DNA of 64,000 nucleotides. Origin: Mycobacterium sp. WUMAC-067 (GTDB lineage Bacteria > Actinomycetota > Actinomycetes > Mycobacteriales > Mycobacteriaceae). Location: NCBI RefSeq assembly GCF_020217485.1, contig NZ_JAEKMI010000025.1, forward strand, positions 1 through 64,000. Direction: 5' to 3'. Shown here in pieces: positions 35,082 to 43,773 of this stretch (the stretch's first letter is position 1; each line of letters starts with the position of its first letter). Under the pieces are notes generated by a model. That model was not told the DNA's origin, made no database searches, and was given only the letters and a program-made list of their open reading frames with translations. A program made the translations under genes and the position numbers.

Positions 35082-35920
35082 GGGGACTCGTCGTCGTCGC
35101 GGTCGACGAATTCACGCGGCTTCAGGCCCGACTGCATGAGCTCGGCCCGCCGCGCCTGCACATCGGACGCGGCGCCGACCATGTTCGTCAGGATGTGACT
35201 GACCTGCAGGTGCACCCGCATGCCCATCAATTCCCACGCGCGCTTCACGTTGTTCTTGACGGCCATCAGTGTGGTCAACGGGATTTGGGCGATCCTGCGC
35301 GCCATCTCCTCGACGGTGTCCTCGAGCTGATCGCGCGGCACCACCCGGTTCAGCAGACCCCAGTCCAGGGCCTGCTGCGCGGAGAGGGTCGGCGCCAGCA
35401 GCAGCCAGTCCATGGTGCGGTGCCAGTTCATCAGCAGCCACGGCTCGATCATGGTGTGCCCGCCGGGCTCGCCGAGGCTTTGGGCAAGGGGCATCTGGAA
35501 ATACGCGTCCTCGGAGGCCACGCAAAAGTCGGTCAGCAAGCCGAGATAGATTCCCCCGCCCATGCAATAGCCATGGATCTGCGAGATGGTCGGCTTGGGG
35601 AATTCCCACAGGTACAACGTCGGCCACAGGAACAGGTCGGCGGTGCCCTTGTAAAGGTCCTCGAACGTCTCGCCGAAATCCGGGTACGGGTTTTCGTCCG
35701 GGCCCCAACGCGCCACGTGCCCACCGCAGAATCCCTTGCCGTTGGCTTTGAGGATGACGACCTTGATGTCCTTGTCGCGGTCGGCCTCGTGCAGGCAGTC
35801 GTCGACCTCGGTGACCAGGATCGCGTCTTTGGTGTTGGCCTTGTCCGCTCGGTTGAGGATGATCCGCGCAATTGGCGGTTCGCGTTCATAGATGACCGCT
35901 TCGAGCTCGCGCCGCTCCAT
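35072..35920 (-). CDS. crotonase-family enoyl-CoA hydratase/isomerase
   Basis: This 282-residue crotonase has oxyanion-hole segments GKGFCGGHVARWG near residue 63 and HGYCMGGGIYLGLLTD near 114. It is a close paralogue of the one at 29537-30409: the IKV(L/V)ILKANGKGFC and KRAWELMGMRVH blocks are shared. It is convergent with the KstD-like gene and divergent from the nitrile hydratase operon. Its last codons and TGA stop fall inside a palindromic repeat. Participation in the same pathway is likely by homology and proximity. Confidence 0.88.
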   Translation of the reverse strand: MERRELEAVIYEREPPIARIILNRADKANTKDAILVTEVDDCLHEADRDKDIKVVILKANGKGFCGGHVARWGPDENPYPDFGETFEDLYKGTADLFLWPTLYLWEFPKPTISQIHGYCMGGGIYLGLLTDFCVASEDAYFQMPLAQSLGEPGGHTMIEPWLLMNWHRTMDWLLLAPTLSAQQALDWGLLNRVVPRDQLEDTVEEMARRIAQIPLTTLMAVKNNVKRAWELMGMRVHLQVSHILTNMVGAASDVQARRAELMQSGLKPREFVDRDDDESPPT

Positions 35921-36030
35921 GGTCGGACCATACCCTTCCGCATCCCGCGCACCGGTGATTTGGCGGTTGCGCGACCGCGGCGCGAGGAGTGAGCTGTAGT
36001 GGGTGCGCAGTGCCGACGGATGGGGCTGAG

Positions 36031-36867
36031 ATGGCGACTCCTCTCGAACGGGTGCAGCAGCTGGACCTCGTGGCCCGGCTCAAATCCGCCTACCCCGAAC
36101 TTCCGGACGCTCCCACGCCGGATCTCATCGACCACGAGCGATTCGCCGCCTACGTCAAGACCCCGCACGACGTCGGCGGCGAGCCGGACGCCCCGATCGA
36201 GTTCGAGAACAAGGAGTACGAGATCTGGGAGCACAACACCTATGTCATGTGCGAGGTGCTCGGCTGGCGCGGCATCTGGCTGTCCGAGGAACGGCGCCGG
36301 ATGGGCAACGTCGATCTCGGCCGCACCATTTATCTCGGCCTTCCCTATTACGGGCGGTGGCTGCTGGCGGTCGCACGCGTGCTCGCCGAAAAGCACCACA
36401 TCGGTCTGACCGAATTGGCCGAACGAATGGCCGAGGTCAAGGCGCGCTACGCGGACGGCCCGAGCGGAAAGCCCTTGGCGGCCATGCCGAAGTTCGAAGG
36501 CGATCCCGCACCCGTCAACCGCAATCGGCACCATATCCACGCCGCGGGCAAGGGTGACCCACAGGTGTACGCCGGGCAGGCCGGCGCACCGAAGTTCGGT
36601 GTCGGTGACAAGGTCGTGGTGCGCGATCTCCCCGTGCTGCTCTACACCCGCACCCAGGAATATGTGCGCGGCGCGACTGGCGAGATCGCGGTCGTGTCCT
36701 ATGAAAGCCCCGCCGCCGAGGACGAGACGTGGGACGGCGCGGACCAACGGCCCGAGTGGTTCTACATCGTCCGGTTCAACCTCTCCGAGCTGTGGCACGG
36801 CTATACCGGTCCCGGCAACGACACCCTGCAGACCGAGATCCCGGAACGATGGCTGGAATCGGCCTAG
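36031..36867 (+). CDS. nitrile hydratase beta-type subunit
   Basis: This 278-residue partner of the alpha subunit has the N-terminal helical region (YEIWEHNTYVMCEVLGWRG, YYGRWLLAVARVLAEK) and the C-terminal SH3-like barrel (FGVGDKVVVRDLPVLLYTRT through LWHGYTGPGNDTL). This two-part structure is that of nitrile hydratase beta. I use the ATG at 36031; a GTG at 35989 would add 14 residues. The alpha gene follows after 33 bp, the usual order for cobalt-type enzymes. Confidence 0.85.
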   Translation: MATPLERVQQLDLVARLKSAYPELPDAPTPDLIDHERFAAYVKTPHDVGGEPDAPIEFENKEYEIWEHNTYVMCEVLGWRGIWLSEERRRMGNVDLGRTIYLGLPYYGRWLLAVARVLAEKHHIGLTELAERMAEVKARYADGPSGKPLAAMPKFEGDPAPVNRNRHHIHAAGKGDPQVYAGQAGAPKFGVGDKVVVRDLPVLLYTRTQEYVRGATGEIAVVSYESPAAEDETWDGADQRPEWFYIVRFNLSELWHGYTGPGNDTLQTEIPERWLESA

Positions 36868-36900
36868 CCACGGGATCCGAGTTCGAGAAAGGACTACGGC

Positions 36901-37605
36901 ATGAGCGCTGACGAACACGATCACGAGCGCACCGCCGCGCCCATGGTGGATGAAATCACCGACTTCGAAGTCCTCGAGATCGCGCTCCGCGAATTGTGCA
37001 TCGAGAAGGGGCTTTTCACCGCGGAGGATCATCGCCGCTTCACCGAGTTCGCCGAACAGATCGGCCCGACGCCCGCGGCGCGCCTGGTGGCGCGGGCCTG
37101 GCTCGATCCCGACTACAAGGAGCTGGTTCGCTCGGATCCGCTTGCCGCCAGCAAGGAGGTGGGCGTCGACTGGCTGGAACCGACCGGATTCGGGACCCCG
37201 AGTGACTTCACGGCCCTCCACGTGCTCGAAGACACCCCGACGCTACACCATGTGATCGTCTGCACGCTGTGTTCGTGTTATCCGCGGCCGATTCTGGGCA
37301 ATTCGCCCGAGTGGTATCGGACGCCCAACTATCGCCGCCGCATCGTCCGCTGGCCCCGCCAGGTGCTCGCGGAGTTCGGCCTGATCCTTCCGGAGGACGT
37401 CGAGATCCGGGTGGAAGACTCCAACCAGAAGCACCGGTTCATGGTGATGCCCGTCCGTCCCGACGGAACGCAGGGCTGGACCGAAGACCAACTCGCCGAG
37501 ATCGTCACGCGCGACTGCCTGATCGGTGTCGCGCTGCCCAAGCCGGGGGTGACAACCAACGCCGTCACCCAGACCCGAGCCGCCGTCCATCCCGCAGCGC
37601 CCTGA
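36901..37605 (+). CDS. nitrile hydratase alpha subunit, cobalt-type motif
   Basis: The metal-binding subunit converts nitriles to amides. The 234-residue protein carries the signature VCTLCSCYPRP near residue 120, whose three Cys and Ser form the claw site; Thr in CTLCSC is typical of cobalt enzymes, while iron enzymes usually have CSLCSC. The following NSPEWYRTPNYRRRIVRWPR block contains the Arg residues that hydrogen-bond to the oxidised Cys. Thiocyanate hydrolase gamma has the same motif and cannot be excluded. No amidase is adjacent. Confidence 0.88.
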   Translation: MSADEHDHERTAAPMVDEITDFEVLEIALRELCIEKGLFTAEDHRRFTEFAEQIGPTPAARLVARAWLDPDYKELVRSDPLAASKEVGVDWLEPTGFGTPSDFTALHVLEDTPTLHHVIVCTLCSCYPRPILGNSPEWYRTPNYRRRIVRWPRQVLAEFGLILPEDVEIRVEDSNQKHRFMVMPVRPDGTQGWTEDQLAEIVTRDCLIGVALPKPGVTTNAVTQTRAAVHPAAP

Positions 37606-37612
37606 GGCACAG

Positions 37613-37984
37613 ATGAGCACCGCGCACAACCCTCGCCCGATCGCGGAATCCACGGTCGCGCCGCTGACGAAAATCGTTGAGCGCAACCAGATCTGGAGTC
37701 GTATGACCGCGAAGTACGGGGTCGACAACCCGGTACCGCCCTGGCAGACGAGTCTCGACGGGATTTGCGATGCGATCGACCAAAGCCGTTGCGGCGCAGA
37801 GGCCCTCGGGTTCGCCGAGCGGCGGGAGGATGAGGACACGCTGTCGGCGACCGTCTACGCCGAACTGCCCTACCCGGAGAACCGGCTGGTTGCGCTGGCC
37901 CACTCGCTCGTCGCGCGCGGCGTCATCGACGAATCCGAACTCGAGGCAAGGCTGACCGCCGTGCGGGCCAGGTTGGAATCCTGA
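37613..37984 (+). CDS. nitrile hydratase accessory (activator-type) protein
   Basis: The 123-residue protein resembles the N-terminal half of nitrile hydratase beta, with helices at WSRMTAKYG and YPENRLVALAHSLVARGVID. In cobalt nitrile hydratase operons a beta-homologous small protein (P14K or NhlE type) delivers metal by self-subunit swapping. It starts eight bases after the alpha gene, which supports this role. Alternatively it could be a third structural subunit as in thiocyanate hydrolase. Confidence 0.75.
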   Translation: MSTAHNPRPIAESTVAPLTKIVERNQIWSRMTAKYGVDNPVPPWQTSLDGICDAIDQSRCGAEALGFAERREDEDTLSATVYAELPYPENRLVALAHSLVARGVIDESELEARLTAVRARLES

Positions 37985-38308
37985 GCGACGTCATCGCAAA
38001 TAGTGAGCTCCAGCACAACAACCCTTGCTTTTCGCGGCTGATGAGGGGCTTCGGTCGGCGATGCGCTACGCTGGCGACAACGTTGGCTTCATAACACTGC
38101 ATGCCAACACCGTCGTGGAACGCTTCCTCATCCCCCTGGTGCCCAGCGAAGAAGATCGCGCTTGACACCTAGATGAGCGTGCATCGTGCACTAGCTTGTC
38201 TCGCGGCGATCGATTTTGCCACCCGGCAATCTCGCCATCCTCGTGCCGATGCCCGCGTGACCTCTCGTCTCCGACACGGCACCACCGATGCCTGAAAGGC
38301 ACCGAAAA
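37985..38308 (+). promoter_or_regulatory. 324-bp leader region of the DEAD-box helicase gene
   Basis: No gene is seen. TTGACA occurs at 38162-38167 and TAGCTT at 38192-38197, but 24 bases apart, so they are not an ordinary -35/-10 pair. Between them is a perfect dyad GTGCA-TCG-TGCAC (38179-38191). Helicase genes of this type often have long, cold-regulated leaders; whether this one does is unknown. Confidence 0.35.
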
Positions 38309-39673
38309 GTGACTACCGACAAGACTTTCGCCGAACTCGGCGTGGGCAAAAACATCGTCAGCGCGCTCACAGCGCGCGGCATAACACACCCCTTTCCGAT
38401 TCAGGTGGAAACCCTGCCCGACACACTCGCCGGCCGAGATGTCCTCGGCCGCGGGAAAACCGGCAGCGGAAAGACTCTCGCATTCTCGATCCCCCTCGTC
38501 AGCCGCCTCTCCCCCGGAAACCGGCGCCCCGCACGACCATCGGGGTTGGTTCTCGCGCCCACCCGCGAGCTCGCAACGCAGATCACCGCGACGCTCGAGC
38601 CGTTGGCGGCGGCCTGCGGCCTGCGGGTCACCACGATCTTCGGCGGGGTATCGCAGAGCCGTCAGGTGTCCGCGCTCAAATCCGGTGTCGACATCGTCGT
38701 CGCCTGCCCCGGCCGGCTCGAGGACCTGATGAAGCAACGTGTGATCAGCCTCGAGGCGATCGAGATCACCGTGATCGACGAGGCGGATCACATGGCCGAC
38801 CTCGGTTTCCTGCCCGGCGTCACCCGGATCCTGGCCGCGACCCCGAACGGCGGCCAACGAATGATGTTCTCGGCGACCCTGGACAATGGCGTCGACAAGC
38901 TCGTCACCCGGTTCCTCCAGAACGAGGTGTTGCACTCCGTCGACGGGGCCGACTCACCGGTGGCGCAAATGACCCATCACGTGTTCCACGTGGCCAACGC
39001 TGCGGCCAAGAAGGACCTGGTGCACCGGCTCGCTTCCGGCACCGGGCGTCGGATCCTGTTCATGCGCACCAAGCATCAAGCCCGCAAGCTCGCCAAGCAG
39101 CTCACCGAGTCCGGCGTTCCGTCGGTCGACCTGCATGGCAACCTGTCTCAGCCCGCGCGCGAGCGCAACCTGGCCATGTTTGCCTCCGGTCGCGCCCGCG
39201 TGCTGGTGGCGACCGATATCGCCGCGCGCGGTGTGCACGTCGACGAGGTCGAACTCGTCGTGCACATCGACCCGCCGAGCGAGCACAAGTCCTACCTGCA
39301 TCGGTCGGGACGCACCGCGCGGGCGGGAAGCGCCGGTGACGTCGTCACCGTGGTGCTACCCGAGCAGCGCCAAGATACGCAGGTGTTGCTGCGCAAGGCC
39401 GGCATCAAGGTCGCTCCTCAGCAGGTGACCGCGACGTCGGATGCGGTCCAGGTGCTCGTGGGTGAGGTCGCCCCCTACCAGGCCCCGGCGCCCGCCAACG
39501 TTCCCGCGCGCCAGCATCGCCAGAACACCGGCGGTAACCGGCGGCGACGGGGCAACGCCCGGTCACCCAAGGCCAGTTCCCCCGCCGAACCGGCGATATC
39601 GCACCGCAACGCCACACCGACACGGCGACTGGATCGTCGCCGCTCGAGCCGCGCACAAGGCAGCGCCGGATAG
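38309..39673 (+). CDS. DEAD-box RNA helicase (RhlE-like)
   Basis: The 454-residue helicase has a full motif set: Q-motif region GITHPFPIQ, Walker A GRGKTGSGKT, PTRELA, GG, DEAD at VIDEADHMAD, SAT in FSATLD, then ARVLVATDIAARGVHV and HRSGRTARAG. A basic, disordered tail of about 80 residues (RRRRGNARSPKAS and later RRLDRRRSSR) follows and probably binds RNA. I use GTG 38309 behind AAAGG; an ATG at 38288 would add seven residues. Likely role is ribosome assembly or RNA turnover, especially in the cold. Confidence 0.92.
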   Translation: MTTDKTFAELGVGKNIVSALTARGITHPFPIQVETLPDTLAGRDVLGRGKTGSGKTLAFSIPLVSRLSPGNRRPARPSGLVLAPTRELATQITATLEPLAAACGLRVTTIFGGVSQSRQVSALKSGVDIVVACPGRLEDLMKQRVISLEAIEITVIDEADHMADLGFLPGVTRILAATPNGGQRMMFSATLDNGVDKLVTRFLQNEVLHSVDGADSPVAQMTHHVFHVANAAAKKDLVHRLASGTGRRILFMRTKHQARKLAKQLTESGVPSVDLHGNLSQPARERNLAMFASGRARVLVATDIAARGVHVDEVELVVHIDPPSEHKSYLHRSGRTARAGSAGDVVTVVLPEQRQDTQVLLRKAGIKVAPQQVTATSDAVQVLVGEVAPYQAPAPANVPARQHRQNTGGNRRRRGNARSPKASSPAEPAISHRNATPTRRLDRRRSSRAQGSAG

Positions 39674-39688
39674 TCCGCCTTCTGGCGG

Positions 39689-40234
39689 TCAGGCTCGCGC
39701 CAGCAGCCAGGCCTGACCGCCTCCTTCACCGGCGGCGACCGCTTCCAGTTGAGCGAACGCGGCGGTTAGCTCGCCCGGCGCCGCGCGAAACGGCCCCGGT
39801 GGCGCCCCCACCTCGCTGAGCACGGCGATCGCCAGCAGCCCACCGGGCACCAGGCGCTCGATGATCGCACGGTCGAGGCGACGGTCCCGGAACTTGCAGC
39901 AGAGGACGACGTCGACGGGCGCACCCGCCGGCAGGCCGCCGTCGAAATCGGCGACGTCGAAGCGACAGCGGCCGGCCACCGAGGCACGCTGAGCCAAATC
40001 CCGCGCGTGGGCGATCGCCACCGGGGAGATGTCCAGCCCCACCACGTCCAGGCCGCGCAACGCCAGCCAGACCGAGCCGATTCCCTGCCCGCAGGCCAGG
40101 TCGAGCGCGGTGCCGGCGGTGGGAAACTCCTGCGCGTGGCGCGCGAAAACATCGGGCGGCGCAACCGAATCCAGCGTCGGCGGCGCCTTCGCCGCGTACC
40201 GCTCGTCCCAGCGATGCCGGTCCGATTCGCCCAT
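39689..40234 (-). CDS. class I SAM-dependent methyltransferase
   Basis: The 181-residue methyltransferase has motif I ALDLACGQGIGSVWLALRG near residue 45 and VVGLDISPVAIAHA after it, as in TehB/UbiE-like enzymes. WDERYAAKAPP near the start is typical of the TehB-related group. A -10-like TAGAGT (40247-40242) ends seven bases before the ATG at 40234, suggesting a leaderless transcript; a GTG three codons earlier is the alternative. Substrate unknown. Confidence 0.87.
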   Translation of the reverse strand: MGESDRHRWDERYAAKAPPTLDSVAPPDVFARHAQEFPTAGTALDLACGQGIGSVWLALRGLDVVGLDISPVAIAHARDLAQRASVAGRCRFDVADFDGGLPAGAPVDVVLCCKFRDRRLDRAIIERLVPGGLLAIAVLSEVGAPPGPFRAAPGELTAAFAQLEAVAAGEGGGQAWLLARA

Positions 40235-40340
40235 ACGCGACACTCTAGGACCCGCTTCTTCTGGACAGCTGTCTGCTATTGGAATCGCGCGGCGAAGACG
40301 ACCGCGAGGAATGGAAGTTGTTGGCGGCGGGCCGCCTTCC

Positions 40341-40359
40341 TACACTGGACGAGTGTCCA
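40341..40359 (+). promoter_or_regulatory. leaderless -10 overlapped by a TetR-type operator
   Basis: TACACT (40341-40346) ends six bases before the GTG at 40353. Two nested dyads cover it: ACACT-GGACG-AGTGT (40342-40356) and TGGAC-GAGT-GTCCA (40346-40359). The second includes the start codon. The TetR protein encoded here probably binds this site and shuts off its own gene. Confidence 0.65.
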
Positions 40360-40955
40360 AAGAGGCGTCGTTCCCGGCGGTTGTCGCCGGAACCGCCGCC
40401 GGTGCGGCCCGCCGGTCGGATCGCCGTCCGGGCCAGACGATTCGCAAGGTACTCGATGCCGGGTTGGAGGAGTTGCGGGAATCGTCGTACGCGAACCTGA
40501 CGATGCGGGCCGTGGCGACTCGCGCAGGGGTGTCACCGGCGAGCGCCTACACCTACTTCCCGTCGAAGAGCGCGCTGGTCGCCGCGGTGTACCTGCGCTT
40601 CCTGCGCGACCTGCCGCTGCACACCGACGTCAACGAGACGACCAAAACCCGGGTCAGCGCCACCTTGCGGGACATGGCGGTGGTGGTCGCCGATGAGCCG
40701 GAGTTGACCGCCGCGTGCGGCGCGGCGCTGATGGCCGACGATCCGGCGGTCACGCCGCTGCGGGAACAGATCGGCGAGGAGGTGTCCCGGCGGATCGGCG
40801 CCGCGTTGGGCCCGGGTTGGCCGCGTGCGGTGAAATCCACGCTGCAGATGACCTTTTCGGGGGCGCTGATGACCGCCCGGTTCATCAGCTTCGCCGAGGT
40901 AGCCGGCCAGCTCGACGAGGCCGTCAACCTGATCCTGGGCGCCTCGGTGGCGTGA
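40353..40955 (+). CDS. TetR family transcriptional regulator
   Basis: The 200-residue regulator has the N-terminal HTH at about residues 30-75: TIRKVLDAGLEELRESSYAN, then MRAVATRAGVSPASAYTYFP. The C-terminal ligand-binding domain is all helical. The GTG start is deduced from the leaderless -10 and the overlapping operator. It is convergent with the amidohydrolase gene, 26 bp apart, and a site resembling its operator lies in the amidohydrolase promoter region (42801-42820), so it may control that gene. Confidence 0.88.
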   Translation: MSKEASFPAVVAGTAAGAARRSDRRPGQTIRKVLDAGLEELRESSYANLTMRAVATRAGVSPASAYTYFPSKSALVAAVYLRFLRDLPLHTDVNETTKTRVSATLRDMAVVVADEPELTAACGAALMADDPAVTPLREQIGEEVSRRIGAALGPGWPRAVKSTLQMTFSGALMTARFISFAEVAGQLDEAVNLILGASVA

Positions 40956-40981
40956 AAGCCCTTGCCGCGCAAGCTTATCCG

Positions 40982-42748
40982 TTAGCCGGTGGCGGCGAGC
41001 TTTCGGGAGGGGCGGCCCGCCCGCAGGAACTGACCGAATCGTTCCTTGCCCAGCGCCGGCGCGGCCTTGCCCGCAGCGAACGCGAGCTTCCCCGACACCA
41101 GCACGGCCGTGACGGTCTCGTCGTTGCGGTTGACCATCCGCGACAGCCCGCCGTAGGACTCGACGGGATGCTCGGCGTAGCGGTCGAGGGAGTCGTCGAG
41201 CTTGTCGGGATCGATGACGACGATGTCGGCGCGGTCACCCTCGCGCAGCGTCCCGGCGTCGATGCCGTACCACTCCCCGAGCTCGCCGGTCAGCCGGTGC
41301 ACGGCGTGCTCCATCGAGATGAACGGCCTGCCGGACTTCTCGGCGTCGTGCGCGTGTCGCAGCAGGCGCAGTCCGGAGTTGTAGAACGCCATGTTGCGTA
41401 GGTGCGCGCCCGCGTCGGAGAACCCCATCTGGATGGTCGGGCTCTGGGCCATCTTCTTGAGGACCTCGGGGCGGTGGTTGGAGATCGTGGTGCGCCAGCG
41501 CAGCTTCTCGCCGTGTTCGACGACCAAGTCGAGGAAGGCGTCGACCGGGTGCAGCCCGCCGCGCTCCACGCCGACCTGCCCGAACGATTTGCCGATGACG
41601 GATTCATCGGGGCAGGCCACGATTTCGGCGTCGAAGAAGTCGCGGTGCCAGACCCGTGGCCCGAACTTGCTGTCGTAGTCCTTGCGGAACTTGCGCCGAT
41701 ACTCCTCGTCACGCATGAGCTGATTGCGCTCGATCTCGGTCTGCAGGTGCAGCGCCGCCGCACCGGAGCCGAACTCCTCGAACACCACCAACGAGATCCC
41801 GTCGGCGTAGACCTCGAACGGCACCGGCAGATGCTGCCAGCGGAAGTTGCCGCCGAGGGCGTTGACGACGCGGGCGAGCCGGTCCATGACGTGAATGACG
41901 AACGGGATGGCCTTGATGTCGGCCGCCGACAACAGGCTGGTCTTCAGCCGGGGCCGGCGGAACCCGAGCGACGTCAGCAGCTGCGAGAGCACCGACAGCG
42001 GATTCTTGATGTCCGGGCCGGACTGCAAGATCTTGTCGCGCCGCCGCAGAATCGCGTTCAGGCGGCGCAGCTCGCGCGGTGACGCGTACGTCGACGGCAG
42101 CGTGCGCGACCGGCAGACTTCGCCGTCGAGTTTGTCGAACAGCAGTTGCTGGGAGGACATTCCGACGAAACCTTCATCGAGCGCATCGTTCAGCATCGCT
42201 TCCATGCGGGCGAGTTCCGCCGCGGACGGCCGGACGTCCTTGCGCGTCGCCCGATCCAGACCCATCGTCGCCGCGCGCAGATCGGAGTGGCCGATGAAGG
42301 CCGCGAGGTTCGGACCCAGGTTGAGGCGTTCGAGTTCGGCCACATACTCCCTGGGATTGGTCCACGACCGCGCCGCGTCGAGGTGCTCGATGACGTAGCG
42401 CCTGGGGATGGCTTCGACCCGGCCGAAGATGTCTCCGGCGTCAACGCTGTTCAGGTACACGGTGGACAGCGAACACGATCCCAGCATCACGGTCGTCACA
42501 CCATGCCGCAGCGATTCGGAAAGGTCAGGCGCGCAAAGGATTTCGACATCATAGTGGGTGTGGATGTCGATGATGCCGGGGATCACCCATTGGCCCGTCG
42601 CGTCGATGACGTCGGCGCCGGTCGTGTCGAGTGGCCCCTCGGCGATGGTGACGACGCGGCCGTCACGTACCCCGATGTCCCGCAGCGCCGAAGGTCCTCC
42701 GGTCCCGTCGAACCAGCGCCCGTTGGTGATCACGGTGTCGTACTGCAT
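40982..42748 (-). CDS. amidohydrolase, N-acyl-D-amino-acid deacylase-like
   Basis: The 588-residue metal-dependent hydrolase opens with YDTVITNGRWFDGTGGPSAL and has the metal motif PGIIDIHTHYDVE near residue 60, the Cys-containing VMLGSCSLS segment near 92 and a late SDAGAHLRNMAFYN with the catalytic Asp near 467. This is the D-aminoacylase/dihydroorotase-like group common in mycobacteria. The ATG at 42748 follows AAAGG; an upstream ATG at 42811 is less likely. Substrate unknown. It is divergent from a second TetR gene. Confidence 0.88.
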   Translation of the reverse strand: MQYDTVITNGRWFDGTGGPSALRDIGVRDGRVVTIAEGPLDTTGADVIDATGQWVIPGIIDIHTHYDVEILCAPDLSESLRHGVTTVMLGSCSLSTVYLNSVDAGDIFGRVEAIPRRYVIEHLDAARSWTNPREYVAELERLNLGPNLAAFIGHSDLRAATMGLDRATRKDVRPSAAELARMEAMLNDALDEGFVGMSSQQLLFDKLDGEVCRSRTLPSTYASPRELRRLNAILRRRDKILQSGPDIKNPLSVLSQLLTSLGFRRPRLKTSLLSAADIKAIPFVIHVMDRLARVVNALGGNFRWQHLPVPFEVYADGISLVVFEEFGSGAAALHLQTEIERNQLMRDEEYRRKFRKDYDSKFGPRVWHRDFFDAEIVACPDESVIGKSFGQVGVERGGLHPVDAFLDLVVEHGEKLRWRTTISNHRPEVLKKMAQSPTIQMGFSDAGAHLRNMAFYNSGLRLLRHAHDAEKSGRPFISMEHAVHRLTGELGEWYGIDAGTLREGDRADIVVIDPDKLDDSLDRYAEHPVESYGGLSRMVNRNDETVTAVLVSGKLAFAAGKAAPALGKERFGQFLRAGRPSRKLAATG

Positions 42749-42800
42749 CGGTCGGCCTTTCTGCCGGGCGCCCTGCCTGCTGGATCCACAGTGATCATAC

Positions 42801-42820
42801 ATACTGGGCATAGTGTCTGG
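42801..42820. promoter_or_regulatory. operator-like site similar to the TetR 40353 operator
   Basis: ATACTGGGCATAGTGTCT aligns with ACACTGGACGAGTGTCC at 40342-40358 with one inserted base and few changes. It contains the ACT/AGT dyad and lies 53 bp upstream of the amidohydrolase start in the divergent region with the TetR gene at 42930. Confidence 0.4.
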
Positions 42821-42929
42821 CCGCGTTCTCGGTCCGCGACGCGATGGTTAGCCAGCAACGGCGGCGCCGCGACGGACGCTATGATCCAGCTGTGGGGATC
42901 ACCGCCTACCGGTTTGCCGTTCGGTAATC

Positions 42930-43601
42930 ATGCGCAGTCACGGTTGGGCAGGAAATACTCCGGCTTCCGATACGGAGGCCATCGAGCGCATCCTCGACGC
43001 CGCCGACAGGATCATCGACGAACGCGGTTCAGCGTTGCGGATCGCCGACGTGGCGCGGGCGCTGGGCGTCACCCGCCAGACCGTCTATCGCTATTTCCCC
43101 GGAACCCAGGCGTTGTTGGTGGCGTCCGCGATGCGTTCGGCCGACGGCTTCCTCGATCGCATGGCGGCCCATCTCGAAGGCGTTACCGACCCGGTCGTGG
43201 CCATCACGGAGGGGATGGCCTTCGCCGTCGAGGAGCTGGCCTCGGACAATCAGGTCGAATTCGTCCTCAACCAGCGCCATCGCGGTGGCCAGAAGGTGTC
43301 GATCATCTCCGATACCGCGTTGGCATTCGGTCGGTCGATGCTGCATCGCTACGACATCGATTGGGAGCATTACGGTTTCGACGAGGCGGGCCTGGACGAG
43401 CTGAACGAATTCTCGTTGCGGGTCCTGCATTCCTTCCTCACCGACCCCGGGCGGCCGCCGCGCAGCGGAGCCGATCTGCGGCGCTATCTCACCCGCTGGA
43501 TCGGGCCGGCGATCGCCTACCCGCAGCTGGTCCGCGCGATGGATGCGCTGGGCACCGCCGAGCCGCCGCGAACGCGCCGGCGCTCGTCAAAGGCATCCTG
43601 A
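42930..43601 (+). CDS. TetR family transcriptional regulator
   Basis: In this 223-residue regulator the HTH lies at about residues 18-62: AIERILDAADRIIDERG, then RIADVARALGVTRQTVYRYF. The C-terminal domain has no conserved ligand motif I recognise. It is divergent from the amidohydrolase and convergent with the SDR at 43774. Either neighbour could be its target. The final residues are basic (RTRRRSSKAS). Confidence 0.88.
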   Translation: MRSHGWAGNTPASDTEAIERILDAADRIIDERGSALRIADVARALGVTRQTVYRYFPGTQALLVASAMRSADGFLDRMAAHLEGVTDPVVAITEGMAFAVEELASDNQVEFVLNQRHRGGQKVSIISDTALAFGRSMLHRYDIDWEHYGFDEAGLDELNEFSLRVLHSFLTDPGRPPRSGADLRRYLTRWIGPAIAYPQLVRAMDALGTAEPPRTRRRSSKAS

Positions 43602-43773
43602 CCCGGACCGCCGAAGAGGCTCGCACGTACCGCACCCGCCGGGCGCCCCGACGGTGGCCATACATTTCTATCGATATGTCCATCGCGGGTGTGTTCGCCC
43701 GTAAACGGTGCGGGGCCCGCCGGCCCGGATCATGCGGCAGGCGGCGGCTTTCGGACGTCCGGTGCGCCACCGC

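Noticed and set aside
36901..37605. Calling the nitrile hydratase alpha gene a thiocyanate hydrolase gamma gene
   Set aside because: The beta subunit is one full-length chain with both halves, whereas thiocyanate hydrolase splits it into two; nitrile hydratase is the better fit, though not proven.
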